Source: Maricaulis sp.
GTDB lineage: Bacteria > Pseudomonadota > Alphaproteobacteria > Caulobacterales > Maricaulaceae
DNA length: 64,000 nt
Reading direction: 5' to 3'
NCBI RefSeq assembly: GCF_030149425.1
Contig: NZ_JASBRQ010000088.1
Location: 62,001-126,000 of the forward strand
The notes under the pieces were generated by a model, which saw only the letters and a list, made by a program, of their open reading frames with translations, did no database searches and had not been told where the DNA came from. Within the stretch, counting starts at the first letter, position 1. Every line of letters begins with the position of its first letter. Position numbers and translations under genes: made by a program. Positions 40,277-49,592 of this stretch are shown here, piece after piece.

Positions 40277-40300
40277 GCCGCATCCTCCGGAAGTGACCGT

Positions 40301-41092
40301 CTAAGCCGCCCTCTTCCCCGCCGCAGCCGGTTGCGGGCGGGTGAACAAGAGGTCGCCGGGCTTGGAGCCGTCTTCGACGAAGCGGTACCCGCCCGCATCA
40401 AACTTGACCAGATCAGCCGGGTCGGTGACGCGGTTTTCGATCACCCAGCGGGCCATCATGCCGCGGGCCTTCTTGGCGTAGACCATGAGGGCGCGGAGTT
40501 GGCCGTCTTTTTCTTCCTTGAAGGTGGCGGTGATGACCTTGGCCTTGAGTGCTTTCTTGTCGACGGACTTGAAATACTCGTTCGAGGCCAGGTTCAAAAC
40601 GACCGGCTCGTCCTCGCCCTCCATGGCGGCGTTGAGATCCTTGGCGATCAGCGTGCCCCAGAAATCATACAGGCTCTCGCCGCGGCGGGTGTGCAGCTTG
40701 CGGCCCATTTCCAGGCGGTAGGGGTGAATGGCATCGAGCGGTTTCAGCGTGCCATACATGCCCGACAGAAGGCGCAGGTGGTCCTGGGCCCAGTTGAGGT
40801 CGTCCTCGGACAGGCTGGCCGCATCGAGACCGCGATAAACCTCGCCATTAAAGGCGAAGGCGGCCTGTTTCTCACCGGGCTGTTCTGCATCGAAAGCCTG
40901 GAAACGTTCGCGGTTGAGCTGGGCGAGGTCGTCAGAGATGCCCATCATCGCCTTGATCTTGGACGCGCTCAGCCCGCGCGTGGTTTTCGACAGGATACGT
41001 GTTTCGTCGATCAACGCCGGCGTGGTCGCGGGCAGATCGCGCTCCAGCGGGTCGAAATTCATGTTCTTGGCGGGCGACAACAAAACCAGCAT
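40301..41092 (-). CDS. yaaA: YaaA family peroxide stress protein
   Basis: A 263-residue protein with the YaaA N-terminus MLVLLSPAKNMNF, the central FNGEVYRGLDA, LRLLSGMYGTLKPLD and PYRLEMG motifs, and KKARGMMARWVIENR. YaaA limits iron-dependent oxidative damage in E. coli. The length is normal for the family. Confidence 0.93.
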   Translation of the reverse strand: MLVLLSPAKNMNFDPLERDLPATTPALIDETRILSKTTRGLSASKIKAMMGISDDLAQLNRERFQAFDAEQPGEKQAAFAFNGEVYRGLDAASLSEDDLNWAQDHLRLLSGMYGTLKPLDAIHPYRLEMGRKLHTRRGESLYDFWGTLIAKDLNAAMEGEDEPVVLNLASNEYFKSVDKKALKAKVITATFKEEKDGQLRALMVYAKKARGMMARWVIENRVTDPADLVKFDAGGYRFVEDGSKPGDLLFTRPQPAAAGKRAA

Positions 41093-41199
41093 GGATCGAA
41101 TCTCCTTCTTGGCCCCAACATAGGTCTCGCACCCGGGCGATTCCAGTGGTCTGCATCGCGCTTAGGTAGTATCGTGCAGCTTCGCTAAAGGGGGACGCG

Positions 41200-42270
41200 A
41201 TGCCATTCTTTTACGACCTCGACAAATCCAAACCGGAAGATGCCCGCACCGCGGAGCGTTTGCTGGCGCTGGACGAAAAACTGAGCGCGGAAATTCCAGC
41301 CAAGACGCTGGACGATACCTTGTTGCTGGCGACCTGGAATATCCGCGAATTTGATAGTCCGGCCTACGGAAAACGCAGGTCCGAGCCTTATCACTACATC
41401 GCCGAGATCATCTCCCGTTTCGATATTGTCGCCATCCAGGAGGTCCGCCTGGAAACCGAGCCGCTCGACAAGCTTCGCGGCCTTCTCGGTCGATGGTGGA
41501 ATTATCTGGTGACCGATGTCACCGGTGGCACCAAGGGCAATAAGGAGCGGATGGCCTTCTTCTACGACACCCGCAAGGTGCGGTTTGGCGGGCTGGCGGG
41601 TGAGGTGGTGCTACCGCCGATCGAGACCCGCGATGCCAACCGCAAGAAGGTCTATACCCCGGTCAAACAGCTCGCCCGGACGCCCTATCTCGTCGGTTTC
41701 GAGGCGGGTTGGTTCAAATTCATGCTTTCCACCGTGCATATCGTCTATGGCACCTCCAGGGCGGAAGACCCGGAACGGGAAAAGGAAATCCGTCAGATCG
41801 CCAAAACCATGGCCGAGCGGGCCGGGCAAAAGCACGCCTGGGCCGAAAACATCATCCTGCTGGGCGATTTCAATATTTTCGATCCGGATGATGTCACTTT
41901 CCAGGCGCTCACCGATGAGGGCTTCACCATCCCCGACGCGCTGCAACAGGTCACCAATGTCGGCAAGAAAGAGCGCTTCTTTGACCAGATTGCCTTCATG
42001 ACCCCGAAAGCGCCCGCCGACCAGCTGATCAAGGCCGGCGCCTTCAACTTTTTCGATGTCGTCTACCGCGAACAGGATGAGGCGCTCTATATCGATGCCA
42101 TGGGCAAGCGCTATCACGAGAATTCAAAAGGCGAGGCCCGCGATGCGGCCGGCAAAGCCAGCTATTTCAAGACTTATTGGCGCACCCACCAGATGTCCGA
42201 TCACCTGCCGCTCTGGGCCGCGCTGAAGATCGATTTCGGGCGGGAGTATCTGAACGCTGTGAAGGGGTGA
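41200..42270 (+). CDS. Endonuclease/exonuclease/phosphatase family protein
   Basis: A 356-residue protein with TLLLATWNIREFDSP (Asn of the EEP fold), IVAIQEVRLET (catalytic Glu), NIILLGDFNIFDPDD (GDFN), and C-terminal HQMSDHLPLWAAL (SDH). All EEP signature residues are present. It could act on DNA or phospholipid; no signal peptide. Confidence 0.88.
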   Translation: MPFFYDLDKSKPEDARTAERLLALDEKLSAEIPAKTLDDTLLLATWNIREFDSPAYGKRRSEPYHYIAEIISRFDIVAIQEVRLETEPLDKLRGLLGRWWNYLVTDVTGGTKGNKERMAFFYDTRKVRFGGLAGEVVLPPIETRDANRKKVYTPVKQLARTPYLVGFEAGWFKFMLSTVHIVYGTSRAEDPEREKEIRQIAKTMAERAGQKHAWAENIILLGDFNIFDPDDVTFQALTDEGFTIPDALQQVTNVGKKERFFDQIAFMTPKAPADQLIKAGAFNFFDVVYREQDEALYIDAMGKRYHENSKGEARDAAGKASYFKTYWRTHQMSDHLPLWAALKIDFGREYLNAVKG

Positions 42271-42290
42271 AGCAGTCTCTTTCAGCCACC

Positions 42291-42330
42291 GTCATGCCCC
42301 GGTTTATCCGGGGCACCTCAACGCTGCGCT
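42291..42330. repeat. REP-like palindromic repeat, copy 1
   Basis: A 40-bp unit beginning GTCATGCCCCGG with the stem CCCCGG-tttat-CCGGGG. It is repeated at 42754-42793 (39/40 identical). The 42696-42714 element (CCCCCGG-ataaa-CCGGGGG) is a related hairpin. Confidence 0.85.
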
Positions 42331-42692
42331 ATCCGTATGAACTCTCCCCGCACATCGAAGGCACAACCCCGCAAAACCCGTTCTGCGTCGCGGATCGAGA
42401 TGCCGAGAACATCATCGCTGTCTATATGATGAGCAGCCGTTTTGATGGGCCAATCTATACCGGTGTGACCAAGAATCTTGTTCGCCGGGTTGGCCAGCAC
42501 AAGATGGGTGAGGGGGCCCGCTTCACGACCAAGTATAGCTGTACATCCCTGATTTGGTGGGAGCGGCATTGGTCTCTGGTCGAGGCCAACCAGCGTGAGC
42601 GGCGGATCAAGAAATGGCCCCGGCAGTGGAAGGTCAATCTGATCGAAGCCGAAAATCCCGAGTGGCGCGATCTTTGGCGTGGTCTGTTTTGA
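42294..42692 (+). CDS. GIY-YIG nuclease domain protein
   Basis: A small nuclease-like protein. The GIY-YIG region reads AVYMMSSRFDGPIYTGVTKNLVRRVGQHK, with the Arg and a later Glu (LVEANQRERRIKKW). Such single-domain UPF0213-type proteins act on branched DNA or are of unknown role. The start is unclear: the ATG at 42294 lies inside a REP-like repeat, and the next (42426) cuts into the motif. Natural starts in the family lie just before the V-Y-x-M motif, so the true N-terminus may have been altered by repeat insertion. Confidence 0.7.
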   Translation: MPRFIRGTSTLRYPYELSPHIEGTTPQNPFCVADRDAENIIAVYMMSSRFDGPIYTGVTKNLVRRVGQHKMGEGARFTTKYSCTSLIWWERHWSLVEANQRERRIKKWPRQWKVNLIEAENPEWRDLWRGLF

Positions 42693-42695
42693 GCT

Positions 42696-42714
42696 CCCCC
42701 GGATAAACCGGGGG
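42696..42714. repeat. REP-like hairpin
   Basis: CCCCCGG-ATAAA-CCGGGGG, 4 bp after the GIY-YIG stop codon. It is related to the stems of the repeats on either side and may end transcription. Confidence 0.7.
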
Positions 42715-42753
42715 ATAGCGGTCTTGTGTGTGTCGCAAACGTCTCAAAATTCC

Positions 42754-42793
42754 GTCATGCCCCGGTTTATCCGGGGCACCTCAACCCTGCGCT
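42754..42793. repeat. REP-like palindromic repeat, copy 2
   Basis: The same 40-bp unit as 42291-42330 with one difference. It lies downstream of the leftward FAD-oxidase gene end (42832). Confidence 0.85.
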
Positions 42794-42831
42794 GGGCGGT
42801 TTAATTCGGCCGGCTCAGCCACCGAACCCGA

Positions 42832-44238
42832 TCAGCCCAGCAAGACCCGCGGATTCATGATCCCGTGCGGGTCGAGGGCCTGTTTGATGGCCCGCATGAC
42901 TGTCACATCGATCGGCTTGCGGCGGGCCAGTTCTTCGCGCTTCAGAATGCCGATGCCGTGCTCGGCTGAGATCGAGCCGCCATACTGGTCGACGAGATCA
43001 TAGACAATGTCCGAGGCGGGCTTGATGCCGGCGAGGAATTCATCCCCGGCGCCGGTCTCACGGGCCATGATGTTGAAGTGAACATTGCCGTCGCCGACAT
43101 GGCCGAAGGCGATCACCTCGGCCTGCGGGTAGTCGCGTTCAACGGTCTCGGTTGCCCGGTTCATAAAGGCCGGCATTTTTGAGACCGGGATGGAGATGTC
43201 GTGCTTGAGCGCCTTGCCATGGGCCCGTTCGGCCTCAGCAATGGTTTCGCGCAGGCGCCAGAAATCATGCTGCTGGCTGTCATTCTCGGCGATCGCGGCA
43301 TCGGCGATCAGGCCTTGCTCGAAAGCCTCGCCCAGAGCCGCTTCCAGCGTGTCGCGGGCACCGTCTTCGCGGGCGAAACTCATTTCGCAGACAACATACC
43401 AGTCATGCCGGCCTTCCAGCGGGTTGCGGGTCCCGGGAACGTGTTCGAGCACCAGGTCGAGGGCATTGCGCGGCATGATTTCAAAGGCCGTGACAGCGCC
43501 GCCGGAGGCCTGTTTGGCCAGGCTCAGGAATTGCACCGCATCATCGGCGGAGCTGAGCCCGCAAAAGGCGAGCTCCAAGCGGGCCGGGCGCGGGAAAAGC
43601 TTCAGCGTCGCGGCGGTGATAATGCCCAGCGTGCCCTCCGCCCCGATCAGCAATTGCTTGAGATCATAGCCGGTATTGTCCTTGCGCAGGCCGGTCAGAC
43701 CGGACCAGATCTCGCCATTGGGCAACACCGCTTCCAGACCCAGCACCAGGTCGCGGGTCATGCCATAGCGCAGCACATGCACACCGCCGGCATTGGTCGA
43801 GATCAGCCCGCCAATCATGGCCGAGCCTTGCGAGCCTAGCGACAGGGGGAAGAGCCTATTGGCCTCCGCCGCCGTGTTCTGCAGGGTTTCAAGGATGCAG
43901 CCGGCTTCAACCGTCATGGAATCATTGGCCGCGTCAATCTCGCGTACCTGGTTCACGCGTTTCAGCGAGATCAGCACTTCGCCTTGCGGGGTAGAGGCGC
44001 CGCACAGCGAGGTATTGCCGCCCTGGGGCGTAATGGCGATCCCGGCCTCGGCGCAGATTTTTACAGCTGCGGCAACCTCTTGCGTCGAGCCCGGCTTGAG
44101 CAGGATGGGCGAATGCCCCTGATAGCGCCCGCGCCAGTCCTTCACATGCGGTTCGATCTCGTGTGCATCCTGGCTCCAGCCCTTGGGGCCGAGAGCGGAT
44201 TTGAGGCGGTCAATAGTGTCGGCGGAGATCTCGGTCAT
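42832..44238 (-). CDS. FAD-linked oxidase, D-2-hydroxyglutarate dehydrogenase-like
   Basis: A 468-residue flavoenzyme. The PCMH-type FAD domain has PQGGNTSLCGAS, LGSQGSAMIGGLISTNAGG and LIGAEGTLGIIT. The C-terminal domain ends in HGIGILKREEL...LDPHGIMNPRVLL. The family includes D-2-hydroxyglutarate and D-lactate dehydrogenases. The start codon overlaps the stop of the Sua5 gene by 4 bp. Confidence 0.88.
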   Translation of the reverse strand: MTEISADTIDRLKSALGPKGWSQDAHEIEPHVKDWRGRYQGHSPILLKPGSTQEVAAAVKICAEAGIAITPQGGNTSLCGASTPQGEVLISLKRVNQVREIDAANDSMTVEAGCILETLQNTAAEANRLFPLSLGSQGSAMIGGLISTNAGGVHVLRYGMTRDLVLGLEAVLPNGEIWSGLTGLRKDNTGYDLKQLLIGAEGTLGIITAATLKLFPRPARLELAFCGLSSADDAVQFLSLAKQASGGAVTAFEIMPRNALDLVLEHVPGTRNPLEGRHDWYVVCEMSFAREDGARDTLEAALGEAFEQGLIADAAIAENDSQQHDFWRLRETIAEAERAHGKALKHDISIPVSKMPAFMNRATETVERDYPQAEVIAFGHVGDGNVHFNIMARETGAGDEFLAGIKPASDIVYDLVDQYGGSISAEHGIGILKREELARRKPIDVTVMRAIKQALDPHGIMNPRVLLG

Positions 44239-45185
44239 GTCGCGTCTCTCGGGGCTGCGGCACGGCGCAGGCGGTCATTGATGGCTTCGCCGAGACCGTG
44301 CCCGGGTATGGGCGCGACGGCAATGGTGTCTGCGCCGCGGGCGTCGAGTTCGCGCAGGGCGGAGAACAGGCGCGCCGCGGCTTCGGTCAAATCACCGGTC
44401 GCCGACAGGTTGAGGTCACCGGAGATTTCGCCAAATCCCAACAGCAGTTCGCCCGGACCGGCTGCGCGCGCATTAAGGCGGACGGCTGCACCGGGGGCGT
44501 AGTGGCTCTTCAGCATGCCGGGGCTGGCGGGGGCGTCGCTCTGACCGGCGGTCTGCAGCGGACCGGTAATGGCTTCAATGGCTTCGCGATCCAGGCCGCC
44601 GGGGCGCAGAAGGGTGGCGGTGTCGCCGTCCACGGCGACGACCGCGCTTTCCAGTCCGACCGGGCAGTCGCCGCCATCGAGAATGATGTCGATCTTGTCA
44701 CCCAAACCGGTTGCTACATGGTCCGCCTTGGTCGGGCTGACGGCGCCGGACGGGTTGGCGCTGGGGGCGACCAGGGGGCGGTTTGCGGCCTCGATCAGTG
44801 CGCGTGCGGCGCTGTGCCGGGGACACCGGATGGCGACCGTGTCGAGACCGGCATTGGCGAGGTCAGAGATCGGCGCCTCATCGCGCTTGGGCAGAACCAG
44901 GGTCAGCGGCCCGGGCCAGAACGCCTCCATCAAGCGGCGCGCGAGGGGCGGGATCTCAACCAGCCGTTCCGCCATGTCCGCGCCGGAGACATGGGCGATC
45001 AGCGGGTTGAAGCTCGGCCGGCCCTTGGCTGCGTAGATCCGCGCCACTGCCTCGCCATTGCCCGCATCCCCGGCCAGCCCGTAGACGGTCTCGGTCGGCA
45101 TGGCCACAAGCCCGCCGTCGCGCAGGATGTCGGCAGCGCGGGTGATGGCGGTGGTCTCGCTGGCAGGCAGGATGGTGGCAGACAT
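44235..45185 (-). CDS. tsaC: L-threonylcarbamoyladenylate synthase (Sua5/YrdC)
   Basis: A 316-residue Sua5-type protein. The YrdC domain has VAMPTETVYGLAGDA and AAKGRPSFNPLIAHV, and a C-terminal Sua5 domain follows (SPGMLKSHYAPGA). It makes threonylcarbamoyl-AMP for the t6A modification of tRNA. ATG 45185 is used; 45215 is in frame upstream. Confidence 0.92.
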   Translation of the reverse strand: MSATILPASETTAITRAADILRDGGLVAMPTETVYGLAGDAGNGEAVARIYAAKGRPSFNPLIAHVSGADMAERLVEIPPLARRLMEAFWPGPLTLVLPKRDEAPISDLANAGLDTVAIRCPRHSAARALIEAANRPLVAPSANPSGAVSPTKADHVATGLGDKIDIILDGGDCPVGLESAVVAVDGDTATLLRPGGLDREAIEAITGPLQTAGQSDAPASPGMLKSHYAPGAAVRLNARAAGPGELLLGFGEISGDLNLSATGDLTEAAARLFSALRELDARGADTIAVAPIPGHGLGEAINDRLRRAAAPRDAT

Positions 45186-45233
45186 GGGCCGAGCTAGCGC
45201 CAAGCGGTGTGGCAAGACAAGCCTGTTGTGCGC

Positions 45234-45773
45234 CTATTCAGCCGCATCGGCCTCGATATGCAGCACGATGGTGACGCTGGCCGCGGTTTCGCCCCAGCTG
45301 GCATCGCCGACACCATAGTCCAGGCGGGCAATCTCCAGCGCGCCATCGGCAATAGCGCGCCCGTCAGCAATGGCGAGGGTGAAGGGCAGGACAACCGCCT
45401 GGTCGGCGCCGCGGATATTGAGCGTGCCATGCGCCTCATACCCGTCTCCTGCGGCCCGGATATCGCTGGACGTGAAGCGCGCCAGGGCATGGCTCTCCGG
45501 GGCCAGGCCCTCTGCCGACAGCATTGACTGGTCGAGCTGGCCATTGCCGGTCGAGCCCGTCGCCACACTGACCGTCGCATCAATACGCGCGCTGGTGAGG
45601 TCGGCGGGATCCAGCGTGATTTCGGCGCTCCACTGGTCAAAGGCGCCGGTCACGGTCGAGCCGAAGGCCGAGGTCTCAAATCCGACACGGCTGGCCTCAG
45701 GGTCCACAGTCCAGTCCTGGGCGAGGGCGGGGGAGGCGGTGAGCAGCAGGGCAGCGAGGGCGGAACGCAACAT
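45234..45773 (-). CDS. YceI-family periplasmic protein
   Basis: A 179-residue protein with a signal peptide (ends ASPALAQ). The YceI lipocalin-like domain begins DWTVDPEASRVGFETSAFG. YceI proteins bind polyisoprenoids. It is the last of a YceI lipoprotein, cytochrome b561 and YceI set, transcribed leftward. Confidence 0.9.
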   Translation of the reverse strand: MLRSALAALLLTASPALAQDWTVDPEASRVGFETSAFGSTVTGAFDQWSAEITLDPADLTSARIDATVSVATGSTGNGQLDQSMLSAEGLAPESHALARFTSSDIRAAGDGYEAHGTLNIRGADQAVVLPFTLAIADGRAIADGALEIARLDYGVGDASWGETAASVTIVLHIEADAAE

Positions 45774-45780
45774 GGGGGGA

Positions 45781-46353
45781 TTACCTTTTGAGCAGGGGGA
45801 TCATGCGGGCGACAAGATTATCGCGGTCGATGAACTGGTGTTTGAGCGCGGCGGCGACATGCAGGCCGGAGAGGATCAGGATGGCCCAGCCGCCGGCGCC
45901 ATGGGCGCTGCCGGCAAAGGCGGCGAATTCCTCGGTCTGCGGCACCGGGAGCTTGGGCAGGACCAGTTCGGGATTATTGAACAGGAGCGTCGGGAAGGGC
46001 GTGGCGGATGCTGCGGCCCAGCCCCCCAGCGGCAGGCCGATCATCAGCGCGTAAAAGCCCCAATGCGTCGCCTTGGCGATCCAGACTTCATGGGGCTTCA
46101 TGCCGGCGGGCAGCGCCGGTGCCGGGTGGGTCAGGCGCCAGCCGAGCCGGAACAGGCTCAGGGCGAGGATGAAAAGGCCGGTGGTCTTGTGGGCGTTATA
46201 GGCGAATTGAACATCGCTCAGCGCGACACCTTCGCCGGCCAGCATGCGTTCTTGCAGACCTTCCATATACCAGCCGAAAAACACCATGGAGATCAAAAGC
46301 ACGGCCAGGATCCAGTGCAGGGTAATCGCAATCGGGCTATAAACGTCGCGCAT
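45781..46353 (-). CDS. Cytochrome b561
   Basis: A 190-residue four-helix membrane protein. Haem-ligating histidines are in PIAITLHWILA, AYNAHKTTGLF and ILSGLHVAAALKHQF. It moves electrons between quinol and periplasm. Its start codon abuts the end of the YceI lipoprotein gene (shared base 46353). Confidence 0.92.
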   Translation of the reverse strand: MRDVYSPIAITLHWILAVLLISMVFFGWYMEGLQERMLAGEGVALSDVQFAYNAHKTTGLFILALSLFRLGWRLTHPAPALPAGMKPHEVWIAKATHWGFYALMIGLPLGGWAAASATPFPTLLFNNPELVLPKLPVPQTEEFAAFAGSAHGAGGWAILILSGLHVAAALKHQFIDRDNLVARMIPLLKR

Positions 46354-46952
46354 TATTCTCCTCCCTCAAGGAATTCCGCCTCAATGCGGATGCGGATTTC
46401 GCGGCCCAGCACAGTCTCGGGCAGATTGCCGATGCCGAAGGCGGAGCGGTCGATGACCATGTCGGCGCCGAAACCGATCGTATTGCGCCCTTCCAGCAAA
46501 TTGAACAGGCCGCCATAGAATTCGATCTCCATCACCGTCTCCTCCGTGCGGCCATTGAGGCGCAGCGTGCCATAGGCGCGGCCGGTGGTCTCACCGGTGA
46601 TCTCGATACGGTTCGAGGTGAAGCGGATCTCGGGGTGGCGCTCGGCATTGAACCAGTCCTGCGCCAGGGTGCGGTCGAAGTCGCTATCGCCGGTAGAGAT
46701 CGATGCGGTGTCGATAATCGCTGTAAGCTGAGCCTCGTCCGGGCGCTCGGCATCAAAATCGAGGCTGGCGCGCAGGCTGTCGAAGCGGCCGGTATACCAG
46801 GACAGGCCGAGATGGCGCACGCGCCAGACGACGCTGGCATGCCCCTGGTCCAGCTCCCATTGCCCTGCAGGCAGGCGCGCCGGGTCTGTTGTCGGTGTGG
46901 CGCAGGCCGCGATGAAGAGCGGCAGGGCGAGGGCTAAAGCGTGCAGTCTCAT
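46353..46952 (-). CDS. YceI-family lipoprotein
   Basis: A 199-residue protein. The signal peptide ends in a lipobox (FIAACATP, Cys17). The YceI domain is QWELDQGHASVVWRVRHLGLSWYTGRF. It shows only part of the sequence of the YceI paralogue at 45234, so it is a diverged pair around the cytochrome b561. ATG 46952 is used because it starts the signal peptide. Confidence 0.88.
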   Translation of the reverse strand: MRLHALALALPLFIAACATPTTDPARLPAGQWELDQGHASVVWRVRHLGLSWYTGRFDSLRASLDFDAERPDEAQLTAIIDTASISTGDSDFDRTLAQDWFNAERHPEIRFTSNRIEITGETTGRAYGTLRLNGRTEETVMEIEFYGGLFNLLEGRNTIGFGADMVIDRSAFGIGNLPETVLGREIRIRIEAEFLEGGE

Positions 46953-47085
46953 AGCCGACAATGTAGGCGGTTGGCGAAACCGGAAAAGCACAATCTCGCG
47001 GCTGCGACAGAAAATCACTGTTTCCAGGCTCGCAAGTTTCGCCGCGGAGGTTATCTTCGCCCCCAACACGGTTGGGAGAGAAAAA

Positions 47086-48849
47086 ATGGATTACCGCGCA
47101 CCGGTCGAAGATTTGCGTTTTGCGCTCGAGGAAGTGGCCGCTGTTGATACGGTCAAGTCCGGCGGGGCTTTCCATGAATTCACGGATGACCTGACCGGGG
47201 CGATCCTCGACGAGGCTGCCAAGCTGTCCGGCGATGTGCTGGGCCCGCTCAATCGCGTCGGCGATCTCAAGGGCTGCACGCTCGAGAATGGTGAAGTCAC
47301 CACACCGGACGGGTTCAAGGAAGCCTATGCCCAGTTCGTCGAAGGCGGCTGGCAGGGGCTGCAATTCCCCGCCGAGGCGGGCGGTATGGGCCTGCCGCGT
47401 GCGCTTGGTGTCGCGGTGCTGGAAATGATCCAGTCCTCCAACATGGCCTTCGGTCTCGGCCCGATGCTGACCTATGGCGCGATTGAAGCTCTGCTGTCAC
47501 ACGGCACGCCGGAACAGCGCGATCAATACCTGCCCAAGCTGCTGACCGGTGAGTGGACGGCGACGATGAATCTGACCGAGCCGCAGGCCGGCTCCGATGT
47601 GGGTGCGCTGCGGACCAAGGCCGAACCCAATGCGGACGGCTCCTGGGCCGTGTCCGGGCAGAAGATCTACATCACTTGGGGCGAGCACGACTGTACCGAC
47701 AATATCATCCACCTCGTGCTGGCGCGTACGCCGGGTTCGCCGGAGGGCACCAAGGGCATCTCGCTGTTTATCGTGCCGAAGGTGCTCGAGGATGGAACGC
47801 GCAATTCGCTGCAGGCGATCGGCCTGGAGCACAAGCTGGGCATTCACGGTTCTCCGACCTGCACGATGGAATATGCCGGCGCCAAGGGCTGGCTGATCGG
47901 CGGCGAGAATAACGGCATGCGCTGCATGTTCACGATGATGAACTCGGCCCGCCTCAATGTCGGTGTTCAGGGCGTGGGGATCGCTGAGCGCGCCTATCAG
48001 CAGGCGCTCGGCTACGCCAAGGAGCGCAAGCAGGGCCGGGCACCGGAAGCGGACGGCCCGGCGCCGCATGCCATCATCAACCATCCCGACATCCAGCGCA
48101 CGCTGGCGATGATGAAGGCGAAGATCGAAGCCTCGCGAGCCATCTGCCTGTCCTGTGCTGTTGCCGCCGACCTTGCCGAATATGGCGCCGAGGAGGATGA
48201 GCGTGCAGCGGCCAAGCGGCGCGAAGAATTGCTCACTCCGATCGCCAAGGCGTGGTCTACCGATATCGGTGTCGAAGTGGCTTCGCTCGGCATCCAGATC
48301 CATGGCGGTATGGGCTTTATCGAGGAAACCGGCGCGGCCCAGCACCTGCGCGATGCCCGTATTGCCCCGATCTATGAAGGCACCAATGCCATCCAGGCGA
48401 TGGACCTGGCCGGCCGCAAACTGTCCATGGCCGGGGGGGCGGCTTTCACCGAACTCTATGACGACATCCAGCAGACGATTGAAGCCTGCTCGACCTCGTC
48501 CCACCCGGACCTGCCGCCGCTGGCAGAACGTCTGGAGGATGGTCTCGACGCGCTGCGCGAAGCGGCCGCCTGGCTCAATGACAGCGACATGTCGGACAAG
48601 CTGGCCGGCGCTACGCCCTTCCTGACCCTCGCCGGGGAAGTGATCGGCGGCTGGATGTTGTGCGTTGGTGCCGTCGCGGCCCGTCGCCGCCAGAAAGAAA
48701 ATATCGGCGACCCGGCCTTTGCAGCCCAGCGCATCGCCTTGGCCAATTTCTATGCCGAGGCCGTTCTGGCCCTGTCGCCGTCACGCGTCGACGACATCAC
48801 CATGGGCATGGACATGATTGCCGAGGTCGGCTTCGCGATCGGGGAATGA
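47086..48849 (+). CDS. Acyl-CoA dehydrogenase (DmdC-like)
   Basis: A 587-residue flavoenzyme starting MDYRAPVEDLRFALEEV (ATG 47086 behind GGGAGAG). It has NLTEPQAGSDVGALRTKA for FAD/substrate binding, LGIQIHGGMGFIEETGAAQHLRDARIAPIYEGTN near the catalytic Glu, and the C-terminal acyl-CoA dehydrogenase extension of long family members. The family includes methylmercaptopropionyl-CoA dehydrogenase (DmdC) and medium/long-chain enzymes; the substrate is not set by sequence. Confidence 0.9.
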   Translation: MDYRAPVEDLRFALEEVAAVDTVKSGGAFHEFTDDLTGAILDEAAKLSGDVLGPLNRVGDLKGCTLENGEVTTPDGFKEAYAQFVEGGWQGLQFPAEAGGMGLPRALGVAVLEMIQSSNMAFGLGPMLTYGAIEALLSHGTPEQRDQYLPKLLTGEWTATMNLTEPQAGSDVGALRTKAEPNADGSWAVSGQKIYITWGEHDCTDNIIHLVLARTPGSPEGTKGISLFIVPKVLEDGTRNSLQAIGLEHKLGIHGSPTCTMEYAGAKGWLIGGENNGMRCMFTMMNSARLNVGVQGVGIAERAYQQALGYAKERKQGRAPEADGPAPHAIINHPDIQRTLAMMKAKIEASRAICLSCAVAADLAEYGAEEDERAAAKRREELLTPIAKAWSTDIGVEVASLGIQIHGGMGFIEETGAAQHLRDARIAPIYEGTNAIQAMDLAGRKLSMAGGAAFTELYDDIQQTIEACSTSSHPDLPPLAERLEDGLDALREAAAWLNDSDMSDKLAGATPFLTLAGEVIGGWMLCVGAVAARRRQKENIGDPAFAAQRIALANFYAEAVLALSPSRVDDITMGMDMIAEVGFAIGE

Positions 48850-49001
48850 TCGCAATCTGGAGCGCCTGTCATCCCTGACGAGAGCCTGGCTTTAAGCCGG
48901 GCGACGAGCAGAGCTCCCGAAAAAAATGGCTGGGTCCCCGATCTGCGCCCCGCTTGCGCGGGGCCTGCGTCGGGGATGACAGACTGTTATCGGACGCGCG
49001 C
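48850..49001. repeat. REP-like repetitive intergenic sequence
   Basis: It contains GCGCCCCGCTTGCGCGGGGC (48945 region) flanked by GTCATCCC and GGGATGAC ends, and other short stems. This is a bacterial repetitive palindrome of the type spread through alphaproteobacterial genomes. It lies between convergent genes. Confidence 0.6.
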
Positions 49002-49385
49002 CTAGACCCAGTAGGTCTGCGGCTGGGCGATGCCGCGGCCGTCGATCAGGCGGACCAGGCCGATAGCGTTGCGGATCAGCACCCAGAGCCAGATCGCGGC
49101 ATAACCCAAAAGCCCGAAGGGCGAGAGGATGACGGTGAAGATCAGCACCGTGCAGGCGATGATACCGATCAGCGCGATCCAGAAGGTGCGAATCTGGAAG
49201 TCGTAATGTGAGAACAGCCAATTGGGCGCATTTTCGCGACGAGCATAGGCGATGATCAGGGCGATGATCGACGTCACGCCAATGATATTGCCGATCAGCA
49301 TCAGGACATAGTTCAACGCGATCATGAGTTTGTCGTCACGATCGGCGGTTTTCCCATTGCCCGGTTCAATAATGGTGTCGCTCAT
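49002..49385 (-). CDS. DUF4870-like membrane protein
   Basis: A 127-residue protein with three to four hydrophobic segments (LNYVLMLIGNIIGVTSIIALIIAY, FWIALIGIIACTVLIFTVI, LGYAAIWLWVLI) and a charged N-terminus. The layout resembles DUF4870 membrane proteins of unknown function. Confidence 0.75.
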   Translation of the reverse strand: MSDTIIEPGNGKTADRDDKLMIALNYVLMLIGNIIGVTSIIALIIAYARRENAPNWLFSHYDFQIRTFWIALIGIIACTVLIFTVILSPFGLLGYAAIWLWVLIRNAIGLVRLIDGRGIAQPQTYWV

Positions 49386-49592
49386 TGAGGCTTATCTCCC
49401 TTCAGCCTTGTCACTAGCATGGCCGTCGCGAACGCTGCGAGCGGGAACGGCCGGGTGAGGTTCCCCCGCCGCACTGCAGCAATACCGCCACGCTATGTCA
49501 CGAAAACGGCGCAATCTTGGCGCTTGAGGCTTGGTAACGGAGTCTTTTCGACGTATCGGAAGACTGACACACACGCGGACGGGGTTGGCCTG

